This document shows, piece after piece, positions 1 to 11,522 of a stretch of DNA of 64,000 nt. Every line of letters starts with the position of its first letter. Positions within the stretch are counted from its first letter, which is position 1. The stretch is taken from positions 16,280,519 through 16,344,518 of the forward strand of contig JADWOT020000006.1 in the NCBI GenBank assembly GCA_036345935.2, written 5' to 3'. Source of the DNA: Taenia hydatigena. Taxonomy: Eukaryota; Platyhelminthes; Cestoda; Cyclophyllidea; Taeniidae. The notes below the pieces were generated by a model. It did not search any database. It saw nothing but the letters and a program-made list of their open reading frames with translations, and was not told the DNA's origin. Both the position numbers and the translations under genes were made by a program.

Positions 1-97
1 AGGTGGCCGTATTGCCCTAGCTGCGTAGGCTGGCCTCCGGCCTTTAAGATCTGGTTCGCCTTCCGCTGCTACCAATGTAATGTCCATCGACTTCTCT
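1..97. mobile_element. Rearranged fragment of the TRIM-like LTR family
   Basis: Bases 1-42 match the middle of the dispersed 185-bp LTR in the plus sense, including the shared word GCCCTAGCTGCGTAGGCTGG. They are followed directly by about 45 bases which, on the minus strand, read as an LTR end (GGACATTACA), then a T, then TGGTAGCAGCGGAAGGCG. This is the same primer-binding-like word found in the full copy near 42.1 kb (TGGTGGCAGCGGAAAGCG). The two parts are in opposite orientations, so the fragment is scrambled. The element probably continues beyond the left edge of the window. Confidence 0.55.
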
Positions 98-937
98 AGA
101 GGCGACGAAAGTCAACACCCGAGCTGGGCGCACATATCAAATGTTCAGAAAGGGTCGATGCTATTGATTTGGCTTTGAGGCTAGGCCACCTAATGAAGAG
201 AAATTGGTCCCGACAGAATGCGAGCCGGTACAGAAAATGAGACTTAATCAATCAATGTATTACATTAAACTGTCAGGAAATATAAGACGTCGTTGCTTGC
301 GTTAGAATGTCTAAGCAAAGGTAAAACCTACTTCAGCTGACGATAGACCAGATGTATGGCTAAAACCCGCATAACATACACAAGCAGTATGCAGAAAAGT
401 GATTGCTTTAGCATTGGACACTGTGCATTATAACCAAGTGGTCTTTTAGATGCCTGTTATGATACCTCTTTTTGTCGCTGAAGTACGCTATCTTAGGTGC
501 CAACTTGCGATGGAGGCAGCCGCTTACAACCCATCATGATTGATGTCGGCTAAAGTTGTATGAGTTTGCTGAATAACCATGCGCTGAAAGTGCATACTAT
601 TGAGCCATACTTAACCTCACCTGAACCTGCCTCTGAGGGCTTTATTGTTTGCGGCACTACAGCGTGCAACAGCACTTTAATGCCTCCAAGTGATTGCTCT
701 ACCCACCGCTGCTTTTAGCGACCCGGATAGTAGTCTGCCCTGATCAGTTTCATAAGGGACCAGCATATCTCGGCTTGGCATTAGGTGGCGGGACCTCAGA
801 GGTTTCCAAATTCACCAAATAATTTTTGGCATCAGAGTTTAGCTTCCATAATATTAATTCAATTTGCAACAATTTCATATGTTTACGTGTTCATAAATGA
901 GTATATATAAACGATTAATTTACTACGTAACTGTAAA
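98..937. other. No gene seen
   Basis: I find no convincing exon, RNA gene or recognisable repeat in this stretch. The short open frames show no coding-like composition. Confidence 0.5.
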
Positions 938-1071
938 TGTAGTACTTTGTTTGTTTGCACTACCGGTTTTTGGCCATGCCAGCGGCTTATTTCCCTCTGT
1001 CCGTTGAATACATATATTCCACCCCAGTATTCTTCCTTCTTTTGCCTTCGAGGAATCCTCGGGACGCTACA
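938..1071 (+). mobile_element. Solo LTR of the TRIM-like family, internally deleted
   Basis: It begins TGTAGTACTTTGTTTG and ends GGGACGCTACA, the two ends of the family LTR. It lacks about 50 central bases (the part around GGCCGTATTGCCCTAGCTGC). It is flanked on both sides by a perfect 5-bp repeat, GTAAA (933-937 and 1072-1076), which is good evidence of a genuine transposition event leaving a target-site duplication. Confidence 0.8.
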
Positions 1072-1076
1072 GTAAA

Positions 1077-2560
1077 TAAATTCATTTCCATTTACTTTTT
1101 TGAGGCGATGCAACTGTAGCGTCCTGAGTTCTTCCTAAGGGCAAAAGAATGCAGAATAATTACACGGAGTGTGGATCGCCTACCTAAAGAAGGACATAGG
1201 GGCTACCGATATGGCTCAAATTCCAGGCCATTTGGAGGAGATGAGAGGTGGTGCCCGTCGCGGGAAGTAAACAAAGAACCACGAATTTTACAGATTTTAA
1301 GGATGGAGAATAGGTATATTTATGATTTCATTGTGTCCAAGGATAACTGCTTTGACAACATTGTGATAATCTTTTTGACGAACAATCAACGTTTGTGCTG
1401 CGACATGTCGCCCACATTACTATTCACCTACCATTTCTGGGCGCAAAAAGGATATAACATCAAACCATTAATAGTGTTAATGCCGTCTCAAATTAGTCCG
1501 TTAGTGAAGCCGAACCCAGCTAATTCTTTTTCAACATAAAGTTAGAACTTTAGGTTGATAAGTGCTAATGAAGAACTCGTTTCCTTGCCAACCACGTGAT
1601 TTTCGGTAATCTGAAGTCTCAGTGTAACACGACCTTGTGAAGCTTGATTTGAATTTATTCCAAGATAAACTTTTATAACAAAGGTGTAATCATTGGTGAT
1701 ACACTTCTTTAAAAGGGGAGCAAGGGACAAACTTGGGATTCTTACGAGTTGCGTCCGTTTGTGGTTTCCTTTTAGTTTAAGTTCGCAACCAAACCGCTAT
1801 AAAAGTCTCAAAAGGGCGCACAAAATGAACTTTTTTTGGACCAAGAGATCAATGGATTGATTCCTGCTTTGCTAAAGTCTGTTCTCTAGCATTGTTTTAT
1901 CTAATCAATACATTACTCAGGGGAATTAATAACCTTGAAAAATCGGCGCCTGGTTTTGGTTACCTAGTCATAGTCGAACAGTGTGGCTTTGGTTCTTTTA
2001 TTGTTAGCAGGTGGCTTTGGTGTATGTTTTGTTTAGCAGTCATTTGCCACTTATTTTGTCAAATTTTATTAGCAGAAGCTTCTGTACCCTTATTGACTAT
2101 GAGTTTTTCGTCCTGTATTGATGTATAATATGTTCTTATTTAGGTTAACTGCCCGAAACATTTTTGTTGAATGTGCTTGAAAACAATCTTGACTTATTGT
2201 TGAAAGAAACGATGGTTTTGGATGGTTTCGAACTCTAGCTATCGAGTTGCTCTCTGTTGTGCATATACTTCTGGCGTTTACAAGCTCTGATTTTGTATTT
2301 CTTGGTTATTCCGCAGTCGATTTTTACTGTGTTGAGTCTTTTTTTGGTGTAACTAGTTGTTTAAAACTTTGCGGACAACATTAATCTGCCATTTTTATAT
2401 GCTATTGAGGTGCCTTATTGTGTTAATAATTCTTCCAGTGAAAACCCAATATATCACAATAAATATCTTCTCAGACTTCCACAACTTGCTTAGACGAAGG
2501 ATATTGTTATTGGAGCTTTGAGGCGTTAATGAATAGGTTTGGACAACTTCGTGTGCTTTA
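1077..2560. other. No gene seen
   Basis: AT-rich sequence with no exon that I can support. A 122-codon open frame beginning at 1171 has some coding-like composition at its start, but it matches nothing I recognise and has no clear splice context. Confidence 0.4.
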
Positions 2561-2800
2561 CACTTGTCTTTGGATTATGTGGTCTCTCCTCCTATGCCCT
2601 CATCTTCGAAGCAATATGCGAGGAGAACCGGCACTCTTGAACAGCTTTTTACTTCCTTGTTAATATTTTGTGGATCTGCTGGAAAGGAGGTTGTCCAAAC
2701 ATTATTTCTGATTTTTTGTGCCTCCGGTATCGCTTCAACATCACTGCTGTCCTGTTATTTTATTGACTGGCGCGACATTGCAGGAGTTTGTGTCATCTGT
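2560..2800 (+). pseudogene. Decayed SLC22-like (organic cation transporter) exon
   Basis: Two adjacent frames resemble the middle of SLC22-family transporters. One frame gives YALIFEAICEENR and then stops. The neighbouring frame continues with RTGTLEQLFTSLLIF and, further on, LLSCYFIDWRDIAGV, which is like the 'xxDWRxL' segment after transmembrane helix 5 of SLC22 proteins. Reading the match needs a frameshift, so I call it broken, although an unrecognised intron could also explain the break. Two other fragments that fit the same family in the right order lie at 11.3 and 16.6 kb. No catalytic motif is available to confirm the family, so this rests on pattern similarity alone. Confidence 0.35.
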
Positions 2801-2851
2801 AGGTCTGTTACCTTCTCCTGCATGCTGCCATTTCACATGAATTCTACTTAA

Positions 2852-5800
2852 TGACTTTGTACAACCAAACAGAAGAGCGGTGTGCATATATTCATAAAAG
2901 ATTTGGAACACTAGACCCTCACTTTCTTAGAGCCAGCTAGGTTTCGATTTATTCACCTCTTCTTGATGGAGGTGTTGTTCATGTTTCGTCAACCAATTCA
3001 TCGATGAAAAATACATTTAAAGAATAATGCATTTCGTAAGGGTTTGGCTATCGTTGTTTAATTTTCCATGCAGCGATTGCTTACTAACTTTCATTGAGTA
3101 GTTATAGTCTGTTTACTGGTGCTACCGCAGATGGTCTTATCCACACCCCTAGCCGTCTTCGTACCACTGCTCCATTTGTTATGGGCGTCTGTCTCACGCT
3201 TTTAATTCCACTTGTCTTCGTTTCCTTTGACAAATGCCGCCCTTTAAAATCTAAACTACACCACTTATATTAACGGAATCCTTCAGAGCACCAAATTAAA
3301 AGCCTCGAGTAACGAGTTGCGTATCGCCACTCTCGACTCTTTATCGCAATCAGCACACATCCACTGCTGTGGAGGTGGATTTCTGATTTCAGCATCTGCT
3401 GGTATGTACGCTTTTCTCTATTAAGTCTCTACGTCAAAGAAGCACTCAGCGCTAGTTGCCAATCATTTTCTCTCTAGGAGATCTTTATTTCTATTTCTAC
3501 CTCCTTACACATAATCTGGTCAGCTGTGTAAGCCGTGCTTAAGCCCCGGCACGGGACCATGTGAACGCAGTGGAATCAGATATTTGAAAGCGGTCAAGAA
3601 AATTATGTGCGATTGAATCGGCTAATTTGTTAAAAAGTCCAGACTGTGTAGACGAAATGACACTATTAACAATAATAATAATAATGGGTTGAAACAATTC
3701 TCAGCTGTGTTTTGAGCGTTATCTGCTATTAAATTATTTAGCTGTGAAGCAATTCTATGTTTTGAAGGCAGTGGGCTGCATTTAGGCTATCAACTTTGAT
3801 CCACTTATTGGTTATGCTTGCGACTTGAAAGCTATCCTGTTCCATTCTTATTTTAGCACAAAGGTATTTACCCTAATGGTAAGTAGTAGGAGGCCGTTTT
3901 TTAACCCTGTTGATGCGGCAGTCTTAACCAAAATAAGCGTTCACCTTTCACTACGGTTTTTCTAATTTTCCTTGATAAATCCACATGCTCTTGCGCAGTA
4001 CGGCCATAATGTGATTGGATGGCGAAGGCGAAATTTGCCCGCGTCAAAATTTCCCTTGGCTGAGTCATCACAGGCAGAAGCAGCAATGGAACGACATCAT
4101 CCCAAGCCTAATCAACATTTGTCACACACTGCGCGCATCCGTGGGTAAACACCACCATGTATGTATGTATGTATGTATGTATGTATGTACGCACGGGGGA
4201 TCGCAAAATTTTGGAACTCATATGGAGGAAAGCGAATGACCTCCTCTTTTGCCTAGAAAGCGACTTCACTCCACCTTTTTAGGCACCTTAATTGCTACTC
4301 GGCGTTCCAATTAGGGTGGGATGGACTAATACCAGATGAAGAAATAGGGAGCAGGGCTTAGGTCTGTCCCAGATCCACATTTTGATGCTGGGTGGCCGGA
4401 ATTTCGAATTCGAGTTACAGTTGTCGCACACTTCACCTAGGGGAGACACACCGCGACCTCTTCGATTGCAGAAGGTGTATGCAGTGGATCCTTGTTTTGC
4501 ATCGATCACACTCGCTTGTTTTTGGGCTTATAGGATGGTAGTGCAAAGGGTAGTGTCTGTCGCGGCGTTTCGAAAAAAAGCCTATCTTGCAATGCTGTAG
4601 ATTGCATTTTTATCCACTACCGTTTTGGGACAATCGTGTTAATCAGTTTCATTATCTCATGCGCGCATCCTTATTTTGGTCACGATTCTTTTGTGTGTTT
4701 TGTGGAACATGGTTCTTAGTCAGCTGAAATAGTCAAGACATCTTGTTGTTCATGTTTACACACCTCTTTTATAAGCTATGTAAACGCTTTATCTCAAAGT
4801 TTTCTCTGGTGTACATCCTCTTCCAAAATCTATGTCTCTGACTTGGGCTTTTTTAATTCCTGTTGTTGTTTGGTACATACTAATTTAGTAATGCAGCAGC
4901 CTATTATGACTTGACCATTGCGTCCGGAGAGACCTTTGCGAATCGTTTTCTCAGCTTTTCACCTAGTGACATGATCAGGATCCCTGGTCATTGTCTTTCA
5001 CCTTGGCTTATAAACATATAAGTGGTAACGACTTGCTCACTTACACTACTTTGACTTGTTTACAGTCCTCGTGCGTATTTCGCCTCATGAGACTTCCTTT
5101 CGACATTATTGAATCCACTGATTCCACATGACGTGCAAATTTCATTCGTTGCGTCAAGCATTTTAGTGTGCAAGTAAAAATTGTTCGCATCTTCACCGAT
5201 TTTGGAGGAAGTTCGTCCATAATTTAGGGTTGCTCGACACGATTTTATAACTAGACAGCGAAAACTCAGCAATCAATAGCTACTACGGCTTTTGCCTTAC
5301 CATTAAGCCCTATAAAACATGAATAATGATGCCTTTCCGAATTCCCTCCGCTAAAAGCATGTTAGTAAACAAGGTTAAGCCGTGAAGTCATGTTTATGCC
5401 TCCCGCGTGTTTAAATCATGTTTACGCATGCTGCTTTCTATGAGGAATTGATTGTCAAGGCGGGTGCACCGAGTGCTTGCCCTCAGTGCGCATCGGACTT
5501 TCGGGCTTTGTGCCAAAGATGCCATAGTCCGCAAATCGGTCAAACCATGACAGCGCAGCCGAGTAGATGGAGGTCTGAATATGTTTATGCAGGCTTTATG
5601 TTAATTATTGTGACTGACGCTTTGACAAATAAAATCTTACAAAAGAGGATGATTCCGTGATAGTACTATTGAACATTGCTTTCTCCACTTTTTTAAAGCG
5701 ATTTCCTGTCTTCTTCAATCCTAGTTTTCTTCGTCATCAAACGAATTGCTCCTTCTAAGAAGAATTGAAGTCAATAAGTTGTGTGGTACTTGCTTTTACA

Positions 5801-8567
5801 TCTTGTTTCCTTGAGTCCAAATCGAATAGGCATGTGATTGCATGTGCTCCGATCTACCCTGCGTTCAAACGGATCGTACCGGTTAATTTGTTTTGGCTGA
5901 ACCACAATGCTTTTTTGCTGCATCATGCTTTCCGAAGTGTTTGCTGTGCTTCTTGCATAAGTGGTTTTAAAGAAACATTTTAATGAAGAGTCTGGAGTCG
6001 TAATCTCGATGCCTTTGGGGCTTGTACTGAAATTAACGCGTACTGCTTTTGAGGTGTGAGTTGTCAACAAGTAAATGTAGAAGCTTGAAGCTGCAAAATA
6101 AACGTGTTTTGCATTCCCTCACAAGACGAACTCCGCCTCATTTTAATGTGAGCAACTGGCCGAAACACTCTGGATGAAAGAGCTTAATGGTGAATCTCAA
6201 GCCGGCATTATTGCCATAATCCAATATTACGGCTTATCCACAGTCGTTATTATGCATACCGAAATTTCCATTTTAGAGCTTTCTTGTTCGGTGTTTTTGT
6301 CACTGTCGACATTAAATTAGTAAACCTAAGTCAAATTGCATAAGTCTACAATAGCTAGCAAAATCAGGATCAAATTTCTCACCCACTTTTTCCAAATGGT
6401 TGCATGGAGTGTCTCCTTCTTTTATCATCGAGAACTTGCTTTTCTTGGTGTCATCTGAGAAAATTTGTCGAGCTAATTGCATTCATCCTTATCTGCATCC
6501 AGTTCAACTGCCTTTAGACGGGTTTTATGCGGTATTTTAGGTAACTTGTAGATTTGTCTTGCGGTTGTTGTTACCTCTCTTCGCCAGCCTTCTAGTCAAA
6601 ATATCTGGAACTTCTGCAGATTCCCGTTTTGGTTAGAGTGATGATGTATAGTGAAAAGTATGGCGAATTCAGCTTTGCTTCAAGGCAAAGGAAATCTGTG
6701 CAGCATTGTATGCGTGCAATTTGAATTAGTGTCTACTAGAATTACCAGTATCTGTGGTGTTCTTTCAAGTTTAGGCCCATCAGCAGAACCCAAGAGCCTG
6801 TGAGTATTTGTCTTTATGGTGTCAATCGAACCCGATCAATGCCTATAGTTTCATTTGTCATGCATCTATTTTGATTGTGCATTCACCTCATGGAGGCGAT
6901 AAAACGAGAATGTTAAACCAAAAGCGTGTTGTCTGTGCGTGGGTTTATGTGTTTCCTTAAAAGTGACATTGTGAACCTTTCTTCTTTCGTAACCGGCTTC
7001 TTATCGTTAACTTATAGCAGATGTTAATAATAATAATAATAAATAGGGCTGAAATTGGCTGCGCAAGGAGGCTAGTACGGTTGAACAGCAGTTTGCAAAT
7101 ATGTGGCTAACCTGGTGGCACATTTACCAGTGGTATGTGTGTTATGATTTATTCCCTGCGGCCTCAGTGGAGGGATAAGTGATTCCCGGATTGTACTTTC
7201 GAATGCACAATCGTGCCTCGCTGAGGCATTATAATAAGAGTTAGTGCATGCTGCAGGCACTAGACCCTTAAGGCCTTGCATACTCTTTTGGCTTATCCAA
7301 GTGGCATCCCTTCACGCTTTCAAGTATACTTAGTAATTTGCAAAGTTGTTACTTCCGTAAATCCCCCTTTTAATACTACTAAGCATTTTTACTAGCATTT
7401 ATAATAATTTATTGGCTGTATGGAGATCGAGGAGTGAATTCAAAAAGGACCTACCGACAAAGAATTCATCCTTATTCATCTATGGGATTTGTTGTCGTTT
7501 GGGCACATTCAGTTTTATGTTTGTCTTGGAGTTAATGGCTCAGGTGGTGGGTCTAGAGACTTATTAAGTTTAGCATTCTTCTTTACGCTCAGATTAGTTT
7601 CATCCACTTGGAGGTACTTTTTAATCCTTGTGAAAAACTTTGTCCGCTGAAAATAATTATTAAAGCACCAACATTTCGGTGCGTCAACACGTAACAGCGC
7701 GTAGGTTCGACTATTTACTTCTTTTTTCCTGGGTATCTGCCTTTTGATAGTCTTGAGGATACTAAAGTGAATGTAAGCGTTTGGTGAGAAACGTAAACTT
7801 AATTATTTGTGGGCACAAAAGCAGTCCCATTCAATGAATCATGGAGGTGATTGATGTCTCTGTGGGGAAATACTACTCATCTTTTCTCTGCTCCGTCGTT
7901 CCGATCCCTTTTTTGGCGCGTGGAAGCCGGAGTGCTTTCCCTGGAACACCGTTTTGCTTTTTTCATGAAAAAAATCTACACGTAGCGAATGTTCCAGCGA
8001 ATTTGTATTTGGTCAAGAGAAAGGTTATGTAACTGGGTTTTAGTAGGTTCGTGACCTGAAGTTCATTCAATTCTGGCATTTGCGCATTGTGCCCGTTTTG
8101 GTTTCCTTTTCTTTAAGTGCACCGGCAGAATGTTTAAGTCTAGATCTTTTTAAATTTCTATACTAATTGTTCCCTTAAAAACGCTAATAAAAGGTCTGCA
8201 TCTCGGTTATGGTGTTTGATATACCAGGCTACTTAAATGCCATGTTTACTTGGTCTTAGGCTTCGAAAAGCATTGGCTTTTTATTTTCTTCGGTCAAGCC
8301 AAGGCTATATACAATGGGCTATTTGCGACTTCTTAAAATGGGTCAGTTTAATTCATTCTTAAGGGCTTAGTACTATTTTTACTAATTCAGGCAACTTTTG
8401 TGGTGTAAATTTATAGTGTAGTTCAACATGAATGCGCAACCTTACTCTCTGCGCGAACAATTATTTGCGTAATTCAATTTGTTTAACAAAGCATCTTTTA
8501 CTGTCCAATATTTATGTATTCTCTGATCGTTTGAAACTAGGTACCAGTTTTCTGGTCTAGAATAGGT
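2852..8567. other. Long stretch without a recognisable gene
   Basis: I see only short open frames, an ATGT microsatellite (separate entry) and small AAT runs at about 3670 and 7022. This could be intronic if the SLC22-like pieces to either side belong to one old gene, or plain intergenic DNA. Confidence 0.4.
4157..4189. repeat. (ATGT)n microsatellite
   Basis: Eight uninterrupted ATGT units are visible, in otherwise unremarkable sequence. Confidence 0.95.
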
Positions 8568-8641
8568 TGTAGCTTCCCGAGACTTTCCTGAAGCCGAAAG
8601 ACAACACTCGGGCAAAATATGGCCCGGAGGCCAGCCCACCC
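8568..8641 (-). mobile_element. Truncated, diverged LTR fragment of the TRIM-like family
   Basis: On the plus strand it starts TGTAGCTTCCCGAGAC, like the reverse complement of the family LTR end. It then jumps to ATGGCCCGGAGGCCAGCCCA, a central part of the same LTR. About 45 intervening bases and the far end are missing. Confidence 0.55.
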
Positions 8642-9159
8642 GGTGAAGGTACGATGGTCCCTTTACCACAATCGAGGGTTTGGGCAAACAACCAGCGCGC
8701 TGCGTTGACTCTTAATGCGATTAACTTTCATTGCAATTTTATGATGTATTTCCGGAGGTTTCCGTTCGTTGTCAACTGTGAATGTGGGAATTCGCCTTCG
8801 GTTGACATAAATAAATGCTTTAGTTATTTTAGTTACTTTATTTCTTTGAAAAATTGCTTTACTTCCTTTTCTGCATCACCACACAGCCCAAAAAATGACT
8901 AATTATATCACTACTTCAGGCAAGCCACTAATTTTATGCAAATTCACACGAAATGTTTATCACCTTAACAGCATGACTCATTGGTTTGCGAAGTTGCATT
9001 TCAAATTAATTTGGGAATTTCGGACCTCTTTTCTACGTCGCTTATCGGCAGTCGTTGTCATGACCACTGGAACTCGTCACGACATCGTAGAATAAATAGG
9101 AGGATGGGTAGTGTTAGGCCTTCATGGCACTATGAAGTCTTGCTGGAAGATAACTTGCA

Positions 9160-9353
9160 TTAAGCCTCTGCGAGTGTCCGCCTTTACCTCTCCTTAAGGC
9201 AACATCAGTGGCACCGGGAACATACTGTTGCTTACTTTCATCCTCAAGAAGATAATAGGATCTACACGGTATTTGTGCTCCCACGGGGAGTCAAAGGGCT
9301 ACAAATACGGGTTCGTCCCTTGTGTCGCAGTTTTCGTAAACGGTGAGCGTAAT
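9160..9353 (+). pseudogene. Possible reverse-transcriptase fragment (DIRS-like?)
   Basis: One frame is open from 9161 to a TGA at 9351 and has coding-like composition. It contains YTVFVLPRGVKG and, a little later, VRPLCRSFRKR. This recalls the 'xxLPFGLxxAPxxFTxxxRPL' block between the catalytic motifs of reverse transcriptases of DIRS-like and related retroelements, with the Phe of LPFG changed to Arg. No YxDD motif or other domain is present. It is at best a short dead scrap, and the family assignment is an inference. Confidence 0.3.
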
Positions 9354-11270
9354 TTGTCCCCTTCAGCTAAGCAAGTGGAGCTACTTGGTTTATTCACACT
9401 GCTTCAGAAAAGCTGTGTCCGATGTCGGGGACTTGCATCATAGAAAAAAACAAACTCTGAATCACTTGATGCAGGTCTCGTTTTTGACATAAAGATAGTA
9501 TGGAAATCCTTAAATCGTTTCAGAGTACTATCTATACTTTAGATGTGGTTGTCGCAGTTTCCACTCGTATATTCAAGTCCGCAATGGTGCATTCTTTTTA
9601 TTGGTGTCTCTAATGGGATCCTGTAAGCTTCTTATTACTACATTTTTTTCGAGGAAAAGCACTTGCTACAGTTACCTCATTTCCGACATCGCTTTTTTAG
9701 CCCTTTACTGAGGATCTGTTTTCCATGGACAGCTTGTAGCCAAGTCCCTTACAGCAATTTATTACTCCACTGGGGAAGCTTTAACAGTGGAATGAGCGAA
9801 GCCCACGACCACGTTCTCACTTTTGGCAATCCCTTAACCTATCGACAGCGTGACGGGATGACGGATTCTTAGAATTCCGCGATTGTTTTCCCGTGCTATT
9901 CTATTTTTAGTGGATCAGGCCAAGTGATTTTGTGTTTACAATTTCTGTCATTGCAATATTCGAAGGCAAAATTTTGTTCATGATATGCTCTATCCTCCCT
10001 TAAGTTTAAGTTCATCCTGTAGTTGCTGATAAACATTGACATTTACCAACAATCGAGAAGCATTAATTTTGCCTTCACCTTGGTATACTTCCAGAAGGTA
10101 ACTTCTTACTGACCGGAACTAGCAGGTTCAATTGGTTGAAGATTCATCCTATGGGTAAAGTGGAACAGGTCAGGGAAGCGGTATTTTGAATCTCACCACC
10201 TTAATTTCCGAAAAGGGCAGATCTTTTGTGTTTCGCCTGAATTTGGAGGTTGACTTAAAGGCGTTCGGCAGAAGTGTGTAAACATGAAATAAAAGCTCTC
10301 ATTTACTGGCGCGTAAATATTTCCTTAGCGCAGAATTTCATTCGGTTTGTGTTTATATAATGTCCTTTCTTGTGATCCATTTCGCCTTTCACAGCGCACT
10401 ACTGTGCCGAACAACCCTCCTTGTATTATGGCAATCTACTGCCAAACGTCGTTTATGTAGCAAGTCAATAACGCTTGCTTGTAACCGAAAAACGCACCAC
10501 TTTTACGAAGTTTCGCTTCTAAAAATGTCAGCAAAAATGGTCTGAAGTTTTTTTCTAAGATTTTACGTATGATTAACCTCGTACCATTTCTTACCGTCGC
10601 ATCAGCAGTAGGTCCTAGTAATTTGCATGCATTAGTCAGTAATCCAACTACAAACGGTTCTTTACGATTGCTAAATTAATCATAAGCTCGAGGCCATTGA
10701 CTTTTCGGATAACTCTACTCTCATGCATAATTTACTTGAGCGCTTTGCCGTGGACGTTCGTCTTGTCGTTGAGTAAAAACATCCTCGATTTCTCGTAATA
10801 TGAAACACCAGTGTACAGGCCGCTCCCCATACACTTAGAGGTTCACGGCTGGTCAGATTTTATTTCAAAGACGTGTGTCGTATGTCTTTATATGTTAAAA
10901 TCGTCTCTTTCCGTAATGTTGGCTTTGAAGTTTTTTCGTTACCGTTAATTATTTACGTAACATGGTCATAATTCTGGGGAATCGCAGCATAAAATTTAAC
11001 CAAGTTATTAAAAAAACGTTATCATCTACTCTTCATTTGTGATATCAGTATCTAATTTAGTTCCCATGAATGTGAGATGTTCGTCGATGTTTCTAGTGCT
11101 TCATATCTTCGCCGTGCCTCAGCCTACAATATTTTTATGTTGAAGTTCCCGATGAAAATAGCCCCTTGAACTTTACATGCTTAACGCAGAATATGGTTAT
11201 TTTGTAGAACATGGTGTGTGTAAATTTCAAAGTTTACTTTTAGTAAAAATTTATCCAATGCTTGTTGAGG
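9354..11270. other. No gene seen
   Basis: Only short, compositionally non-coding open frames on both strands. Confidence 0.4.
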
Positions 11271-11298
11271 CATAGCCAATACCCCTTCCTCTTTGCAG

Positions 11299-11480
11299 GG
11301 CACGAAGCGACGATGCTCACAGTGGCAACATTCGCAAAACTCTGCATCCCTATGTCCTTCGCCTCGGCATATGTCCACACCCCGGAGGTCCACCCCATGT
11401 CTATCCTCGGCAGTGCCGTCGACTTCTGCGCTACCACAAATAGCCTCGAAGGTGCGGCCACTCCCACCCTCCTTCTCATG
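11299..11480 (+). pseudogene. SLC22-like transporter exon (possibly decayed)
   Basis: A polypyrimidine tract ending TTCCTCTTTGCAG precedes an open frame reading TVATFAKLCIPMSFASAY, then VHTPEVHP. This resembles the late transmembrane segment of SLC22 carriers followed by their 'YTAELxPTxxR' motif, which sits just before helix 11. The frame stays open to about 11522, and a possible donor (ATG|GTGTTA) lies near 11480. The motif is degraded (HTPEVHP for YTAELYP, and the usual Arg is missing), so the gene may be dead. It lies downstream of the 2.6-kb fragment and upstream of the 16.6-kb fragment, in family order. Confidence 0.4.
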
Positions 11481-11522
11481 GTGTTATCTTCCTCACTTTT
11501 CCCATTTTTCTCTCCTTCATAG

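Noticed and set aside
1171..1539. 122-codon plus-strand frame
   Set aside because: Its first 30 codons look mildly coding-like, but there is no family match, no Kozak-like context that I trust, and the rest is AT-rich noise.
7841..8032. Possible SLC22 'PESPRW' segment (reads WKPECFPWN in one frame)
   Set aside because: The resemblance is limited to a few residues, with a stop soon after and no splice context.
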